Shown in pieces: positions 11,190-23,898 of a stretch of DNA of 64,000 bases. Every line of letters begins with the position of its first letter. Within the stretch, counting starts at the first letter, position 1. Where the stretch lies: NCBI GenBank assembly GCA_051453625.1, contig JBOZIK010000001.1:258036064-258100063 (forward strand), given 5' to 3'. The DNA comes from Welwitschia mirabilis (Eukaryota > Gnetophyta > Gnetopsida > Welwitschiales). The position numbers and the translations under genes are program-made. Under the pieces are notes generated by a model. It made no database searches. It saw only the letters and a program-made list of their open reading frames with translations, and was not told the DNA's origin.

Positions 11190-11440
11190 GTATTAGAAAA
11201 ATTCCCTTACTTATGAATAATTATGGTTTTATACTTACAAATTAACTTTAGACATGGACTCATTTTATAGTTCTATGCATCCCTCAATTTGAGTATAATC
11301 TTGTTTTTATCTTATAATGATTCTAGAAGATATAAAGCAATGTGTTGCTTCACAATCAAATAAAACAATTACTTCTTTATTATTAACTAAAGCCTTACCT
11401 TCTATGATAGAGCTCTGAAATTGCATTCTTTGATTATTTA
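11190..11440 (-). pseudogene. Aspartic protease remnant of element G
   Basis: Would cut the gag-pol polyprotein. On the minus strand the frame at about 11330-11420 reads VLFDCEATHCFIS, the decayed form of the FDSGATHSFI catalytic motif of Ty3/gypsy proteases. The catalytic Asp is kept but the following Ser-Gly are changed to Cys-Glu. Further down (11190-11320) stops are dense. It joins the 2560-2644 segment across the insertion of element A. Confidence 0.75.
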
Positions 11441-11449
11441 TTGCTACTT

Positions 11450-12690
11450 AAAGTTATCATATTAATTAAGGAATACTTTTTAACCCTTGAGGCTTTTTTG
11501 GTTGTTATCTAGAAATGTATCTATTATGTAATGAATATTTTCTTGCATTATGATTTCCTTTACAATGATAGCATTGATATTTATTATACTAGTTCTAGTA
11601 TTAATACTAATTAGGAGTTTGTTAGAAGTTGAAACTTTAAGATTAATTATTTGCATAGCTTTAACTAGGAACATTCTGGTTTCTTTTGAATGAAGTCTAC
11701 TTTGGTTGATTAAAATTCCTATTTCTACTATTACTGCTACTAATAGTATTTTTGGTAAAGTGTTAATTCTTTTTCTAATAAGACATATGTGATTATTTTC
11801 TCTTGAGGATATGCCCCCATGGAGGAATTCTTTTCTTAATTTTTTTGTTATCTCTACTAATTTTGTTCTGCTATCTTTACTTTTTGTATAGCCTCTACTA
11901 GACTTTTACGTTGAAACAGGGATACTTTAACCATAATATAAGGAATAAGACTATCTATAAAGAGATTTATTTTAGCTTATTCATCTAGATGCATATGTGA
12001 TATATATCTTAATAATTCTACAAATTTGCATTTATGAAATATTATAGTTACATTATAGACTTATCTTATATTGTAGAATTCTATGACCTTCTGGTGAACA
12101 TAGAACTTGGTGATAGAACTCTCCTTAAAGATGTTTTCAAATTCCCTCCATACAAGTTATAGATCTTCTAGCTTAGTCANNNNNNNNNNNNNNNNNNNNN
12201 NNNNNNNNNNNNNNNNNNNNNNNNNNNNNNNNNNNNNNNNNNNNNNNNNNNNNNNNNNNNNNNNNNNNNNNNNNNNNNNNNNNNNNNNNNNNNNNNNNNN
12301 NNNNNNNNNNNNNNNNNNNNNNNNNNNNNNNNNNNNNNNNNNNNNNNNNNNNNNNNNNNNNNNNNNNNNNNNNNNNNNNNNNNNNNNNNNNNNNNNNNNN
12401 NNNNNNNNNNNNNNNNNNNNNNNNNNNNNNNNNNNNNNNNNNNNNNNNNNNNNNNNNNNNNNNNNNNNNNNNNNNNNNNNNNNNNNNNNNNNNNNNNNNN
12501 NNNNNNNNNNNNNNNNNNNNNNNNNNNNNNNNNNNNNNNNNNNNNNNNNNNNNNNNNNNNNNNNNNNNNNNNNNNNNNNNNNNNNNNNNNNNNNNNNNNN
12601 NNNNNNATATTACTCAACCATGATTTTTCTTTGGAAGGATATGGACCTCTTAGAAAATTTTATGAATTTAGCTAAATAAACATTTTAATT
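11450..12690 (-). pseudogene. Gag remnant of element G, with gap 12180-12606
   Basis: Occupies the gag position between primer-site leader and protease. At 12620-12680 the minus-strand frame reads AKFIKFSKRSISF, like the start of chromovirus gag (a KLxPPxFxG segment). After the 427-base gap the sequence to about 11450 is A+T-rich and broken, and I could not place a zinc knuckle with confidence. The 64-residue open stretch at 11480-11674 is probably a fragment of the gag C-terminus. Confidence 0.5.
12180..12606. other. Assembly gap (427 N) in gag of element G
   Basis: Reading frames crossing it are artefacts of translating N. Confidence 0.95.
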
Positions 12691-14302
12691 AATTTCCTAA
12701 AACCCACTTTCTTAGGTTCATTAATTCCATTATTTACTTATGGATTTTGACCTTGATGTATTATTTGTGATAGGAATTGCATAAAGGTATTCATTAATGC
12801 TTCTAGATTAATGTTCAATGAGGGTTGATTTTCATCAGTAGTTTGCTAATTCTAATGATTAAAATGTTAGCAAATTAAAATGTTGGCAGGCTTAAAAAGT
12901 TGTGTTGGGGAGACATGTCACCATTGTGTTGGCAAAATATCAGCGCAAAATATCAGCATTTATTTTTCTCAAAAAATGCAAAGCTTTTAATTTAATAAGA
13001 TGTGCAATCAATCCATGCTCTACTAGCAAAAATGGATTTTGCATTAGAAAATNNNNNNNNNNNNNNNNNNNNNNNNNNNNNNNNNNNNNNNNNNNNNNNN
13101 NNNNNNNNNNNNNNNNNNNNNNNNNNNNNNNNNNNNNNNNNNNNNNNNNNNNNNNNNNNNNNNNNNNNNNNNNNNNNNNNNNNNNNNNNNNNNNNNNNNN
13201 NNNNNNNNNNNNNNNNNNNNNNNNNNNNNNNNNNNNNNNNNNNNNNNNNNNNNNNNNNNNNNNNNNNNNNNNNNNNNNNNNNNNNNNNNNNNNNNNNNNN
13301 NNNNNNNNNNNNNNNNNNNNNNNNNNNNNNNNNNNNNNNNNNNNNNNNNNNNNNNNNNNNNNNNNNNNNNNNNNTTTGGAAATAAGAGAGATATTACTAC
13401 AAATTAAACATAAAAATATTTTTATGATCTTAGAAAGGACATGATTATCATTATAAGAGGATTGATCTTCTTTTATAATTTAAAGTATATAATCAAGTTT
13501 ATCCTCTTTCTTTATGTTCCATGAGATAAGATTTATAAATTATCAATATGGATTTTCACTTTAAGGTTATGTAACCACATAAATTTAGGATGAATAACTT
13601 TGTTGGAGATTTGATTATTTTCAAGGATATCTAATTATAAGGTATTATTTATGTATTTATATTTATTACAAAATGTTAAGCTCTTTAAGAAATTATATAA
13701 TTTAATTTCCTAAATTATTAAGATAAATGTAATTATTCTAAGTGATTATTATCAATAGCTATAGTGTAATAAGGTCTTCAATGACTTCAATCCATCATTT
13801 TGTTAGTTTTTTTAGGGATTTAAATTATCATAAATAGGATTAGCATAATGATCGTATAGGATTTAGGGTTATATTTAACCTACAAATACTTTGTAACTAT
13901 ATCAAATATAATCAACTTCTAGGATTATTAAGGTGTTAAGATTATCATTAGTAAAATCTTTATAATTATTGGGATTAATACTAATGTAGTTTGATATATA
14001 TTTAGGAAGTAGGAAAATTATAGGTATAATGAAATTCCTGACTATTGGAGTATATGATTAAATTCATCCTTATTTAGGAGTTAAGGTATCTTGAAATTTA
14101 GTATTATCAAGGATATAATTGATTTTACTTATGCTTTAAGATTATTAAAGATATAACTAACCTTATAGCTATTATAAATTAAGGTTATTATGCTCATACT
14201 AAATTTATAATTATTAAGAAGAAACATTATTAAAGATGTAATTGGATTTATACTCTTAAATATATAAGTGCTTAATATAAATATTATTTATATTAACCTA
14301 AA
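12691..14302. other. Leader of element G, with gap 13053-13374
   Basis: About 1.6 kb between gag and the primer site, unusually long for a leader. It is A+T-rich with no recognisable frame or second element. Gap 13053-13374 may hide an insertion. Confidence 0.4.
13053..13374. other. Assembly gap (322 N) in the leader of element G
   Basis: No flanking duplication seen. Confidence 0.95.
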
Positions 14303-14314
14303 GCTCTGATACCA
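14303..14314 (-). promoter_or_regulatory. Primer-binding site of element G (initiator Met tRNA type)
   Basis: GCTCTGATACCA on the plus strand is the reverse complement of TGGTATCAGAGC, the standard plant site for initiator Met tRNA. It lies three bases from the LTR end and is undamaged. Confidence 0.85.
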
Positions 14315-14453
14315 ATTTGTAACATACTTTTTTATCTTATCCTAATTAAGCACTATTTTTTTGTCTATTTCCTTTTCTTTTCTTTTCTTCTCTAATGTTA
14401 TTACCTAATGGATACAATAGAGCCTATGATCAAATTTTACTTATTCCTTCATT

Positions 14454-14733
14454 AGCATTTTTATATTCTAAGAAAAAAATCATATTAATATTATGTATAT
14501 ACCTATAATTAATTTTTAGATTATTTTGGTTTACAAATAATAGNNNNNNNNNNNNNNNNNNNNNNNNNNNNNNNNNNNNNNNNNNNNNNNNNNNNNNNNN
14601 NNNNNNNNNNNNNNNNNNNNNNNNNNNNNNNNNNNNNNNNNNNAGCATTTTTATATTCTAAGATAAAAATCATATTAATATTATGTATATACCTATAATT
14701 AATTTTTAGATTATTTTGGTTTACAAATAATAG
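14454..14733. repeat. 90-base duplication flanking an exact 100-base gap
   Basis: 14454-14543 and 14644-14733 differ by one base. The 100 Ns between them are a default gap size. The likeliest explanation is two overlapping contig ends that were not merged, not a biological repeat. Confidence 0.8.
14544..14643. other. Assembly gap (exactly 100 N)
   Basis: Flanked by a 90-base near-identical duplication. Confidence 0.95.
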
Positions 14734-15043
14734 CAATATCATAAGTTGGTGTCCTCCATTTATTCCTAGTTTTTTGTTACAAAAGAAGATATTTTGTAAG
14801 TAGTTGATAAGATGTAAAAATATTATAAACATATATGGATGACTTTAAGGATAATACCTAATAAATATAGTAGGATGTTACAAATTCCACTGATAGCATT
14901 CTAACTCAATATCTGACCATCCTCTAGATGTGCATTAGTTCTACTTCAAGTTCTAAACTATACAAACTTAGCTGGGCTCAATTCCATAGGATTTCACTTC
15001 CTCTTAATATATCCCTAATCTAGGTAATAAGCACTATGTGAGG

Positions 15044-16563
15044 TGGATTATTAGAGTGCAAATTGTGTGCTTAAAGTGGTATTACTCTTGAATGAATATC
15101 TTATCCTTGATACCTAAAAATACTTAATAATACTTACATGAAATGCACTAATATAGGGGATTTAACTCATATGTCGTAATTTGAAGAGGATAATAATGTT
15201 GCTTCAAGAAGAATAAATTTGAAATAAATTATTCTTAAAATATAATGCAATGAATGAAATGTGAAATGCAGATATGAATGCAATGCAAAAATGGATGTAA
15301 TTCTAAATGTAAGTTCTAACTGAGTGTACCAACTTGTTGTCATCCAAGTTGACTGGTATGATCTATATAAATTTTAATCTCCCATTACTTAAAATTAATC
15401 AACATAAACCGTAAGAAATATAATAAGAAAGAATTTTTAAAAAGAACACTTTAACTAATATTTCATTGAGTAAGATGTTTACATCTAGTTATAAAGAAAT
15501 AACTCCTTAATAAAGGAGACAAAGCTCAATATCAAGTGACACTCTTCAGTGTGACTAGGATGAATATTTTCCTTAAGTTCTCTCCAATTTGTCATAAGAA
15601 TAATTGGTATAACTAAGATAAGTAAATGAAGAACCTAATAATGATATTTATAGTATTTAAAATGACTATTAGGGTTGCTGAAGAGTTGTAATTATTCATA
15701 GGAAATTATAACAATGATTACATAACTATTGGAGTTTGTTTTGTATTCTTCATGTTTTTCATCTACTTGGGTGTTGTATGGATGACTAGGTAGATGACTG
15801 TTAATCTTTCATCTTCTTATCTTTCACATGTCTTCTTGGTAATGGTTGACTCTTCACATTATTGGTGTTGTTATAAGCATCATCCGGACAATCAAATGGA
15901 TAACTATTAGATGTTATTTTATAAGTTCTATTTCTTATGATATTGATAGTTTTTCTATTTTTTTTTCTAGATGATGAGATGAATGAAAAGTGATCTTCAA
16001 TATTATTTACTTTTTTATGTTATAATTATCTTCCCTTTTTGAATATTCATCTTTCTTCACCTTTTACAAGTACATTGACTATTCAAATTACCAAGGAGTA
16101 ATAACAAGTCAAAAGTAATCATATCACAGATTTTGTAACATATTCTTCCACATGTCTTCTCTACATAATGCCTTTTTAATGTAATATGTTCTTAGCATAA
16201 TGTCCTTCTTGATATAATGTCTTCTTAATGTAATGTCTTATGGTATAATATCTTCTTTGCATAACGTCCTCTTAGCTAACATCTTATTGATTATGTGGGA
16301 TGTCTTTTTAGTATAACATATTCTTTGCACAAGGTTTTCTTGGTATAACATCTTATTAATGTAATGTCTTTTAGTGTAATGTACTCTTTTACATGTCTTT
16401 CTTATCTGCTTCATAATTACTTCATTTTGATTTGCATTATTAGTAATTCTTTATTATTGATCTTTGCCATTGAAAGTGGTCAATTTAGGCATTAAACCTA
16501 TAAAAATAACTTGAAAACACACTCTAAACATAATGTTAAATATGATCAATTTGGATTGTAACA
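15044..16563 (-). repeat. 3' LTR of element H (left copy)
   Basis: Matches 20208-21815 with interruptions. Clear shared blocks are 15090-15130 with 20240-20290, and 15330-15500 with 20490-20650. The right end, GGATTGTAACA, is the TG... start of the LTR in minus orientation. The segment 16140-16400 is a degenerate minisatellite. Confidence 0.65.
16140..16400. repeat. Degenerate minisatellite in the LTR of H (left copy)
   Basis: Short units of about 16-18 bases built on TAATGTCTTCTTGGTA and TAACATCTTCTTGATG variants, repeated more than a dozen times. The same array recurs at 21310-21600 in the other LTR. Confidence 0.6.
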
Positions 16564-16588
16564 TAGTCCTCCACTAAGCATTTCTTAG
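16564..16588 (-). promoter_or_regulatory. Polypurine tract of element H
   Basis: On the minus strand AATGCTTAGTGGAGGACTA abuts the LTR start TGTTACAATCC. It aligns with the AAGGCTAAGTGTGGGGCTA tract of element C. Confidence 0.5.
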
Positions 16589-18110
16589 TCTCTGATAAAG
16601 AAAATGAAAAAAGAACAGAAGTGAGTCAAATTGAAAAAAGAATAAAACATAATACTCAAGCATAAAAAATCTTATATTGTTAAACATAGAGTTCATATTA
16701 GAAAGATATCCATCTTAACATCATAAGAAAGATATATATTAGATTAAATTTTTAGTATTTCAGATATATGAAAAACATATTTTCATCAAATAAATTTTTT
16801 CTATTAAAGCCTATTATTTAAATATTCTAGACATTCCACCTCTACGAAGTAAATATTCTAGATATTCCACTCTATGAAGTAAATAAATTAGTCTTGAATT
16901 TTAAGTAAGTTTACTTGTGATGATAAAAGGAAATAAGTTAGAAGTTACAAGGGATGTCAAATAACAGTGAAAGCTAAGAAGGAGAGACATAACATAAAAT
17001 AAGAAAGAAAAAGATGGTACGCTAAAGAATTATGAAAATAAACATAGAACTTCTCAAATTCTAAATCCTATCATCTAAAAAAGTAATAATTTATTTAAGA
17101 ATAAAAGAAAATTAAATATTCTTCAAGATAGCATATTTATTTTTCTAATGATTTGGTCTTATGCTAAATAGAAAAATTATAATTAATAACTTTAAAATTA
17201 TTTAGCTTAATGAATAGAAATAAACACATTGCATTAGAAGAAATTCTACTTGAAGTTGCTCACTTATCAATAGTATCTCATTTACAATTAAATATGCATG
17301 ATTCCTAGATTATTAAAATATCATAGTTCTATTTGGATATCATGAATGAAAATGATAATGTACGAATTAAAATTAACATATCATAGCCATAGTCTCAAGA
17401 ATCAACCTAAAATAAAATATAACTACAAATTAATAACACTTCATAATGTGATAATCATAGCACACTTCAACATGTGCCTACTTTTACCTTTAATTCCTTC
17501 TATCACACAGTCCTCATTCCTAAACCATTAATCTTGTTTTTATCACAAGAGGTAGGATCTATCAGACAAGACATAAACCATAACGCACTTGTGCCCCTAG
17601 TGCAATAATCCCCAAGATAGAGTGATTACCAAAAGTACTTTCATAATATAAATTAATATTTTATTTTTATTTTTCTTTTTCTTCTATTTTTCTTTTTTCC
17701 CATTTATTTTATAAAAATATGAAAAGAAAATTATTCATTATTAAAGTACTAATAACTTGCAACCTTACAAAATGAAGTTGATGAAGCGAAAAAGCATACA
17801 ACACGAGTAACTTAATTTCATTTTCCTCTTTTAGAATGAGAGTTCATAAGTATTCGAATGCCTCTTAATTAGCTAAAATCCAATTTATCATCCAAAAATT
17901 ATTAAAGTCTAAAATTCTTAAACATATTATATGATGAAAAACTAAAGTAAAAACAAGTTAAGAGATGTTAAAAAAGGGAAACTCTTTAAAAAATTACCTT
18001 TATGTAAGGGTAAATGATTAACATCTCCTTAGGAAAAGAGGCTCCAATAAATTAATTGCTACAAGCAGAATGTAGTTCCTTTACTTTGAATTTATTCCTA
18101 TTACCAAAAA
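16589..18110. other. 3' region of element H, no recognisable coding
   Basis: A+T-rich stretch corresponding in position to the 3' regions of A, B and C. No motif was recognised on either strand. The plus-strand open stretch at 17346-17531 has no family features. Confidence 0.4.
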
Positions 18111-18114
18111 TATG

Positions 18115-19400
18115 GATATTTTAACATAGTTCATGCATTGTACTTTTTCAGAAAAATAAGTTTCAAATCATATGGGAAACAATTGATAGAACATGAAAGG
18201 TATATGATCAATTTTGAATAGAATTAATTGGTTGAAATAGAAATAGAAGGACAAAATGTTAAGGGCATAAATTTTATAATATAAATACGAGATGAAGAAT
18301 TAATAAATTTCATCAAAAAACAATCTCTTATTAAATTGGTATAAAGCATGATTATCATTCCATGATTCATTAAGGATACTACTCAAAGAATGAATCTAAG
18401 AAATTTTTGATGGCTTCTTAGAAAGATTAATTAGGATATGTTTAGTAAGATTAATAAGCTTCCTAACATTTAATTGAAAATATAGATTTTTATCAAGTAG
18501 ATAAGGATTTACCTAATTTAAAAATCCAGGAAATTCCAAATCATAATTTTTAGAGGTAGGAGATAATGTAGAACTAGGTTTAAAAGAAAGAATAGTGTTT
18601 CCATTTTCATGTAAAATCATAAATGGGAGAGATGGAGGGATATTTTAAATAGGATTAGACTCTTTAAGTTTAATTGCTTCATGAAATTTAAGAAGAGTAT
18701 TCTTTGCTTGGTTTTATTGAATCCTCATAACTTCTTTCTTATCCTCCTTTTCTTCATTATTAGAATCGTTATGTTATTGCATGTCGTCATTATTCAAATT
18801 ATTAGATTCATAAAAAAGATCATAAAGAAAAATGTGATTATTATGTTCATTATAAATTAAAAGATTTTTAAATTTTTTATGAATTAATTTCCTCTATTTC
18901 ATCTTGATTTTCTAACAATAACTAGATACTAGGGATAAAATCTAGTATCTTAATATCATCAGATGATAAATAGTTATCCTTATCTTTATTATTTAGTTGG
19001 TGAGTTAAAACCTCATTGACATCATGTTGGACATCTTCTATTCGACATGGACCATTTAAATGCTTATCATCAAATAGAAATTGATTTTTAAACATTTTTT
19101 ATTGAAGTACTCTTATAAGGTTTGCAATTTTTTTTATTAGTTATCTCTTGCATCTTATCCATTTCTTCCTCTATTTCTACCATTAACTATCTAAGGGAGT
19201 TGGGTTAAAAGTTGTAAGGACAAAAATTGTTGGACTAAAAGTTATTTAGCTAAAAGTATTGCATCTATATCAATTATCAAAAAAAATTCTAAAGGCTGGT
19301 TTTGATCCCATATTTTGTGACCAAAATTGTTAATTATTTCAAAAGGTATTGGGTCTCTGATTTTATGCTTAAGCTTCTTCATAGTTATTCATGGGAGATT
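18115..19400 (-). pseudogene. Unrecognised conserved ORF of the A/B/C/H family, copy in H
   Basis: Product not recognised. Read on the minus strand from 19080 down: LEDVQHDVNEVLTHQL, an acidic/Asn-rich stretch, LPFMILHENGNTILSF, LLDKNLYFQLNVRKLI, SLSSILNESWNDNH, FNKRLFFDEIY (18300-18341), IPFMFYQL and SEKVQCMNYVKIS (to about 18121). These follow the same order as in A, B and C, and this copy keeps long readable stretches despite stops. Upstream at 19389-19619 is a separate open stretch (LGIGHLAPCNLPIFSPLLFNL) that corresponds to a short block at the start of this frame in B (26470-26540) and C (40190-40250). Confidence 0.55.
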
Positions 19401-20186
19401 ATTGAGGTTTGTAAAAATGATTGTAGAATGATTCTCTAAACGAGGTAGGAGTTTTAAAATGTTGAAAATCCTCATTATTGTTCCTACATGAAGGTTAAAA
19501 AGAAGAGGGGAAAAAATAGGAAGGTTACAAGGAGCAAGGTGTCCAATTCCTAATTTTGTTATCCTTTTTAATTGTCCACACTCTTTCAATAAATATTTCT
19601 TGTAATAATATTTTATCATTATCTATAAAATATCTTTTTTTAAAATAATATTTCTTAAAGGGTCCTTTTATCATTATCCATAGAAATATTTAATAAGGAT
19701 GAAATAAGAAGAATTAAGTAGGATAGTAAGTAAGATAAGAACAAGGTAAAGATCAATCTTAAGCATTTACCAATATCAAAAGCATGAGATAAGTCTAAAT
19801 TTTAGATGGTAATTCTAAGGATTAAGCTAAGTGCAAAGAGTAGGCCTAGAATAATCATCTTTAAGTTTACACATAAAACTAATAATAACTTGGAAACAAA
19901 AATTTTATAAAAAATAAAAATTAAAGGAAGATGAAGAAAACTAGTTAAAATCCAAAGAAAAATGAAAAAGTAAAAACTAGAAAACAAATTAAAGTTTAAG
20001 CTAAACTAAGAAAGAAAATGTGTAACCTAATCTTAAAAAGAGAAAAGAGAAACTAATAGAATTTAAAAATCAATTTAACCTAGGATGAAAAAAAAAGTGT
20101 ATATACATACTACAAAAGTAAATAATTTGAAATCAAATTAGTTATCTATGTAATGTGATTCAACCTTCTAGACTTCCTTGATCTCC
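19401..20186. other. 5' internal region and leader of element H
   Basis: Between primer site and the conserved frame. No gag core like that of element A is visible. The open stretch 19802-19987 (minus) is Phe/Leu-rich low-complexity translation and is not believable as a gene. Confidence 0.4.
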
Positions 20187-20204
20187 TCCTTGGTAATGGT
20201 GATA
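20187..20204 (-). promoter_or_regulatory. Primer-binding site of element H (tRNA-Asp type, decayed)
   Basis: On the minus strand TATCACCATTACCAAGGA aligns with TGGCACCATTGCTAGGGA of element B and is separated from the LTR by three bases, as in A, B and C. Confidence 0.5.
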
Positions 20205-20207
20205 AAT

Positions 20208-21815
20208 TTTTGGTCTAGAAATTATGTGTTAAAAATGGTATTTCTCTTTAATGAAGCTCTTATCTTTAGTACCTACAAATATTTAATAACTCTTACATGA
20301 AATGCACTAGTATGTGGGAGTACATGTTAAAATCTAAAGAGGAATTCTAAAGAGTAAGTAAAAAGATTGCATCAAGAAGAATAAATTTGAAATAAATTAT
20401 TATTAAAATACAATGCAATGAATGAAGTGTAAAATGCAGAGGTGAATGCAAAGCAAAAATGGATGCAATCCAAAATGCAAGTTTCAACTGAGTGTACCAA
20501 CTTGTTATTACCCAAGTTAGCCATTATGATCTATATCAATTACAATTATCTACTACTTAAAAGTAACCTATGTAAACCATAATAAAGATAAGAAGAAACA
20601 ATTTTTAAAAAGAACACTTCAACTAATATTTCATTAATCAAAATTTTCACATCTAGTTATAAAGTAGTAGATCCTTAATCAAGAAGACACATCCTAATAC
20701 CAAGTGATACTCTTCTCTATAAGTAAGATGGATCCTTTGCTTAATTGCTCTTCAATTTATCATAAGGATAATTGACACAATCAAGATGAGTAAATTGGGA
20801 ATCTAAGGATGGTATTTATAGTATTTGAAATAACTATTAGGATTATTTAAGAGCTGTAATTAATCATAGAGAAAAGTAAAAATGATTATATAATTGAGGA
20901 AGTTCATTTTATATTCTTCATGTTTATCATCCACTTAGGTATTTTCTGGATGACTAAGTGGATGACCATTGATCTTTCAGCTTCTTATGGCTTCTTGTAT
21001 TCCACATACCTTCTTGATGATAGTTGACTCTTCATGTTATTGGTGTCATCCTGAGTGTTGTCTAGATGATCAGGTGGCTTTTATCAGATGTGAATTTTAT
21101 AAGTTTTATTTCTTATGATTCTTCTAGTCATCTTGTCTATTATTTAAACAATGAGATGGGTGATAGATGATTTTCAATCTTATCTACTTCTTCTATTATA
21201 ATTAACTTTCCCCTTGGCATATTAATCTTTCTTTACCTTTTGCAAGTACATTGATTATTCAGGTAATCAAGGAGTAGTAATGAATCAAGAGTAATAATAT
21301 CATTGATTTTGCAACATCTTTTTAGTATAACATCTTTTTTCATATGTCTTTTTTATGTAATGTCTTTTTGATGTAATGGCTTCTTGGTGTAATGTCTTTC
21401 TTAGCATAACACCTTCTTGATGTAATGTTTTTTTTATGTAACATATTTTAGTGTAACATCTTCTTTACATGATATCTTATTAGAATAACATCTTTTTGAT
21501 TATGTAGGATGTCTTCTTAGCATAATAGCTTCTTTACATAATGTTTTATTATGATAACATCTTCTTGATGTATTGTCTTTTGGTGTAACATTTGTTTTTC
21601 ACATGTGTTTTTCAAAAGCTTCATAATTACTTTATTTTGAATCAAATTATTATTAACTTTGTCTTGGTCTTTTCCATTAAAAGTGGTTAATGTGATTTAT
21701 AAACTTGTAAAAAGAGCCTGAAAATACACTTTAAATAGAATGTTAGATATGACCAATTTGTCCTGCAAGATGGATGCATACTTACAAATGACCCCTACTT
21801 TTAGGTGTTGTAACA
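20208..21815 (-). repeat. 5' LTR of element H (right copy)
   Basis: Partner of 15044-16563. The right end is GTGTTGTAACA. Near it lies about 50 bases (about 21766-21804) absent from the other copy. Like the LTRs of A-C it carries GTCTAGATGAT/GGATGAC words near 20950-21070. Confidence 0.6.
21310..21600. repeat. Degenerate minisatellite in the LTR of H (right copy)
   Basis: Units of 16-18 bases of the type TGTAATGTCTTCTTGG and CATAACACCTTCTTGA in head-to-tail order. Same array as 16140-16400, so it predates or travelled with the element. Confidence 0.6.
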
Positions 21816-23653
21816 TGATTTATTGATATCAAAGGATTAAGATATTAAGTCAGAGTAAGTTCATACATGAATAGAATAGGAGAGCAGTGATCAAATCCAC
21901 TTCTAAGAGGATATTATGGAAAAAATATAATTTAATGCAATTCACTATAGTGATGAAATCCAAGTGTGGGGATAACCAGCATTAGGACTATCTTTATTTA
22001 GTTCTATTTGATGAATATAACACACCAATGCATGCATACAATTCTAACTAATATAGATATTTAATGGATTATTTACCAAATTATAATGATTCTAATCATT
22101 ATTAGGTATATTATATAGAAATAATTATAAAAAGAAGACAAGCATACTGGAGCATCTTTATATTCAAGATTACAGTAATGAAAATCTAGATAAAGGGAAT
22201 ATTTGTTTCTTTTCTATCCAAATAAAAGAAATATTATTTTATTTTATTTCTTTAAATAATAATAAAAATTCTCAAAATTATCAAATCACATCTTAATAAA
22301 CTTAAAAAAACTAAAACATACTTAGAGTTATGCTAAGTCTAAAAATATTATTCCATTCTCATATAATAATCTTTATGGATTAGTGCAATGAAGGCAAATA
22401 AAAGAAAGTATAGCTTAAGAATAACTGTTAAGATATAAATCTTTATTTAAGATTCATATAAATATATTATAAGTTAATAAAATAAGTGATAAGTGAAGGA
22501 TTAGTTATGTTACTTAAACGACTAAGGTGAAAACTCTTATAAGCATACATATTCAAAGTAAGATAAAGAAAAAAAAATGTAAGAGAGGTATTTCTACAAA
22601 TCAAATATTATTTCTAGATGATTTAAATTACACTACTACTAGAAACATATATTATATACTTAAATTTCTCATTGAATTTTATGTAATAAATTTTTTATAA
22701 TTTAAAACATTAATTATAACATTTTTAGGTTCTAATGAAATATTATAGTCAAATATTAATAATTAACTATTTATAAAGGAAAAAAATTATAGTAGTTTTT
22801 CATAAATTAGATGCATAATAGGATCATTAGAAACTAACCTCATCTATTTTGGAATTCTAAAAATATATTCTAAAGTCATCATTTAGGGTTAAAAATTATC
22901 AAATTTTCTAAAATTATAGTCCTATCCCACTATACTAAAATAATCACAACATTTAAAATACTTTTAAGTTTTTAAATAATTCAAGATGTTTTGAAAATTT
23001 TATTTAATTTCCTATAACTTAAGATGCTTAAGTTTGTAGATATCTTAACAAAAATAGTTACAAAAATATAAATTAATTGGTCACTATTTTCTACATTTAC
23101 CTGTTAATGGGTTTTAATAAATAACTTTTTAAAATAATTACACATCAAAAAAATTACTATTTTTTACATGTTCATGTTCATAACATAATCATAGACTTAT
23201 AGGAAAAATTTCACGCTATCAATTAATAAGCCATGATATTGTTAACCTATGCCTCTATTTTGGAAATTTACCTTTTCACCATAACAAAAATATAATAAAG
23301 TATTTATAACTAATTATGCAATAATTTATACTATTAAAACATGGATATACTAACTAATTATGTACAAAATATCTCAACTAAATTATTAATTTAAATAATT
23401 GTTAAAAGAAAAATCTATTCAATTCAAAAAGAACCATTTACTTTGAACCTTAGGATTTTCATGAAAGAGTACTAGCCTAAAGAGATTTTTGAGGATTAGA
23501 CTTTACCCCCAATAAGATGAACCTAATGCATAAAAGATAAAAATATAATATTAAAATAAACATGGGTACTAAAATTTCATTTTTTTTTTATAGTGAACAA
23601 CCTAGTCACTTGACCATAATAGTCCATTAGTAACCTCCATAACTCAGTACAAG

Positions 23654-23664
23654 NNNNNNNNNNN
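23654..23664. other. Assembly gap (11 N)
   Basis: Lies in the unannotated stretch between elements H and D. Confidence 0.95.
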
Positions 23665-23898
23665 ATCTCCCTAGTGTCTTAGTGAGAGCCAATGGAATGG
23701 AATAATATTTTATAATATAATTACATAAAAACCATAAATAGATATTTAGTGCAATATCATATCATTTCACTAGAATCGCAAAAAAGATAATATAGATAAT
23801 AAAACTAAAGAACTTATTTGGAAAGATTAGTAAGTCCTCAATAATTGAATATTGACAAAGATTAAAGCTCAAGAATTCCTTGGCTCCAAAATCCATAA

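Larger units (their letters stand above)
1..14882 (-). mobile_element. Element G: Ty3/gypsy chromovirus-like retrotransposon, interrupted by element A
   Basis: Read on the minus strand, 14882 down to 11185 and then 2649 down to 1 give, in order, LTR, Met-tRNA-type primer site, leader, gag, protease, RT, RNase H and integrase, the Ty3/gypsy order. The 3' LTR lies beyond the window's left edge. Positions 2650-11184 are a separate element inserted in the protease/RT linker. Conserved motifs remain readable ([42 protein letters not shown]) but stops are frequent, so no protein could be made. Assignment to chromoviruses (Tekay/Del-like) rests on the initiator-Met primer site, a short LTR starting TGTAACA, and general gag/pol style. 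No chromodomain was seen because the 3' end of pol is outside the window. Confidence 0.85.
14318..14882 (-). repeat. 5' LTR of element G (contains a 100-base gap)
   Basis: Begins TGTAACATAC next to the primer site and ends GGATGTTACA, so the ends form a short inverted repeat with TG...CA. The partner LTR lies outside the window. The gap at 14544-14643 is bordered by two nearly identical 90-base copies, so the true LTR is probably about 375 bases. Confidence 0.7.
15044..21815 (-). mobile_element. Element H: distant Athila/Tat-like non-autonomous LTR retrotransposon
   Basis: Two related long repeats (15044-16563 and 20208-21815) bound 3.6 kb of internal DNA. Next to the right repeat the minus strand has TATCACCATTACCAAGGA, a decayed tRNA-Asp-type primer site, which sets the orientation. 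Next to the left repeat is a TAGTGGAGGACTA polypurine-like tract. The internal region has the same frame blocks as A, B and C (NKRLFFDEIY, IPFMFYQL, EKVQCMNYVKIS) and no RT or integrase core. Boundaries are good to about ten bases; a clear target duplication was not found. Confidence 0.65.

Noticed and set aside
16140-16400. CRISPR-like array
   Set aside because: Units are contiguous without unique spacers, degenerate, and inside a plant retrotransposon LTR.
22631-22646. CACTA-transposon terminus (CACTACTACTAGAAA)
   Set aside because: No inverted partner end or target duplication was found, and no transposase.
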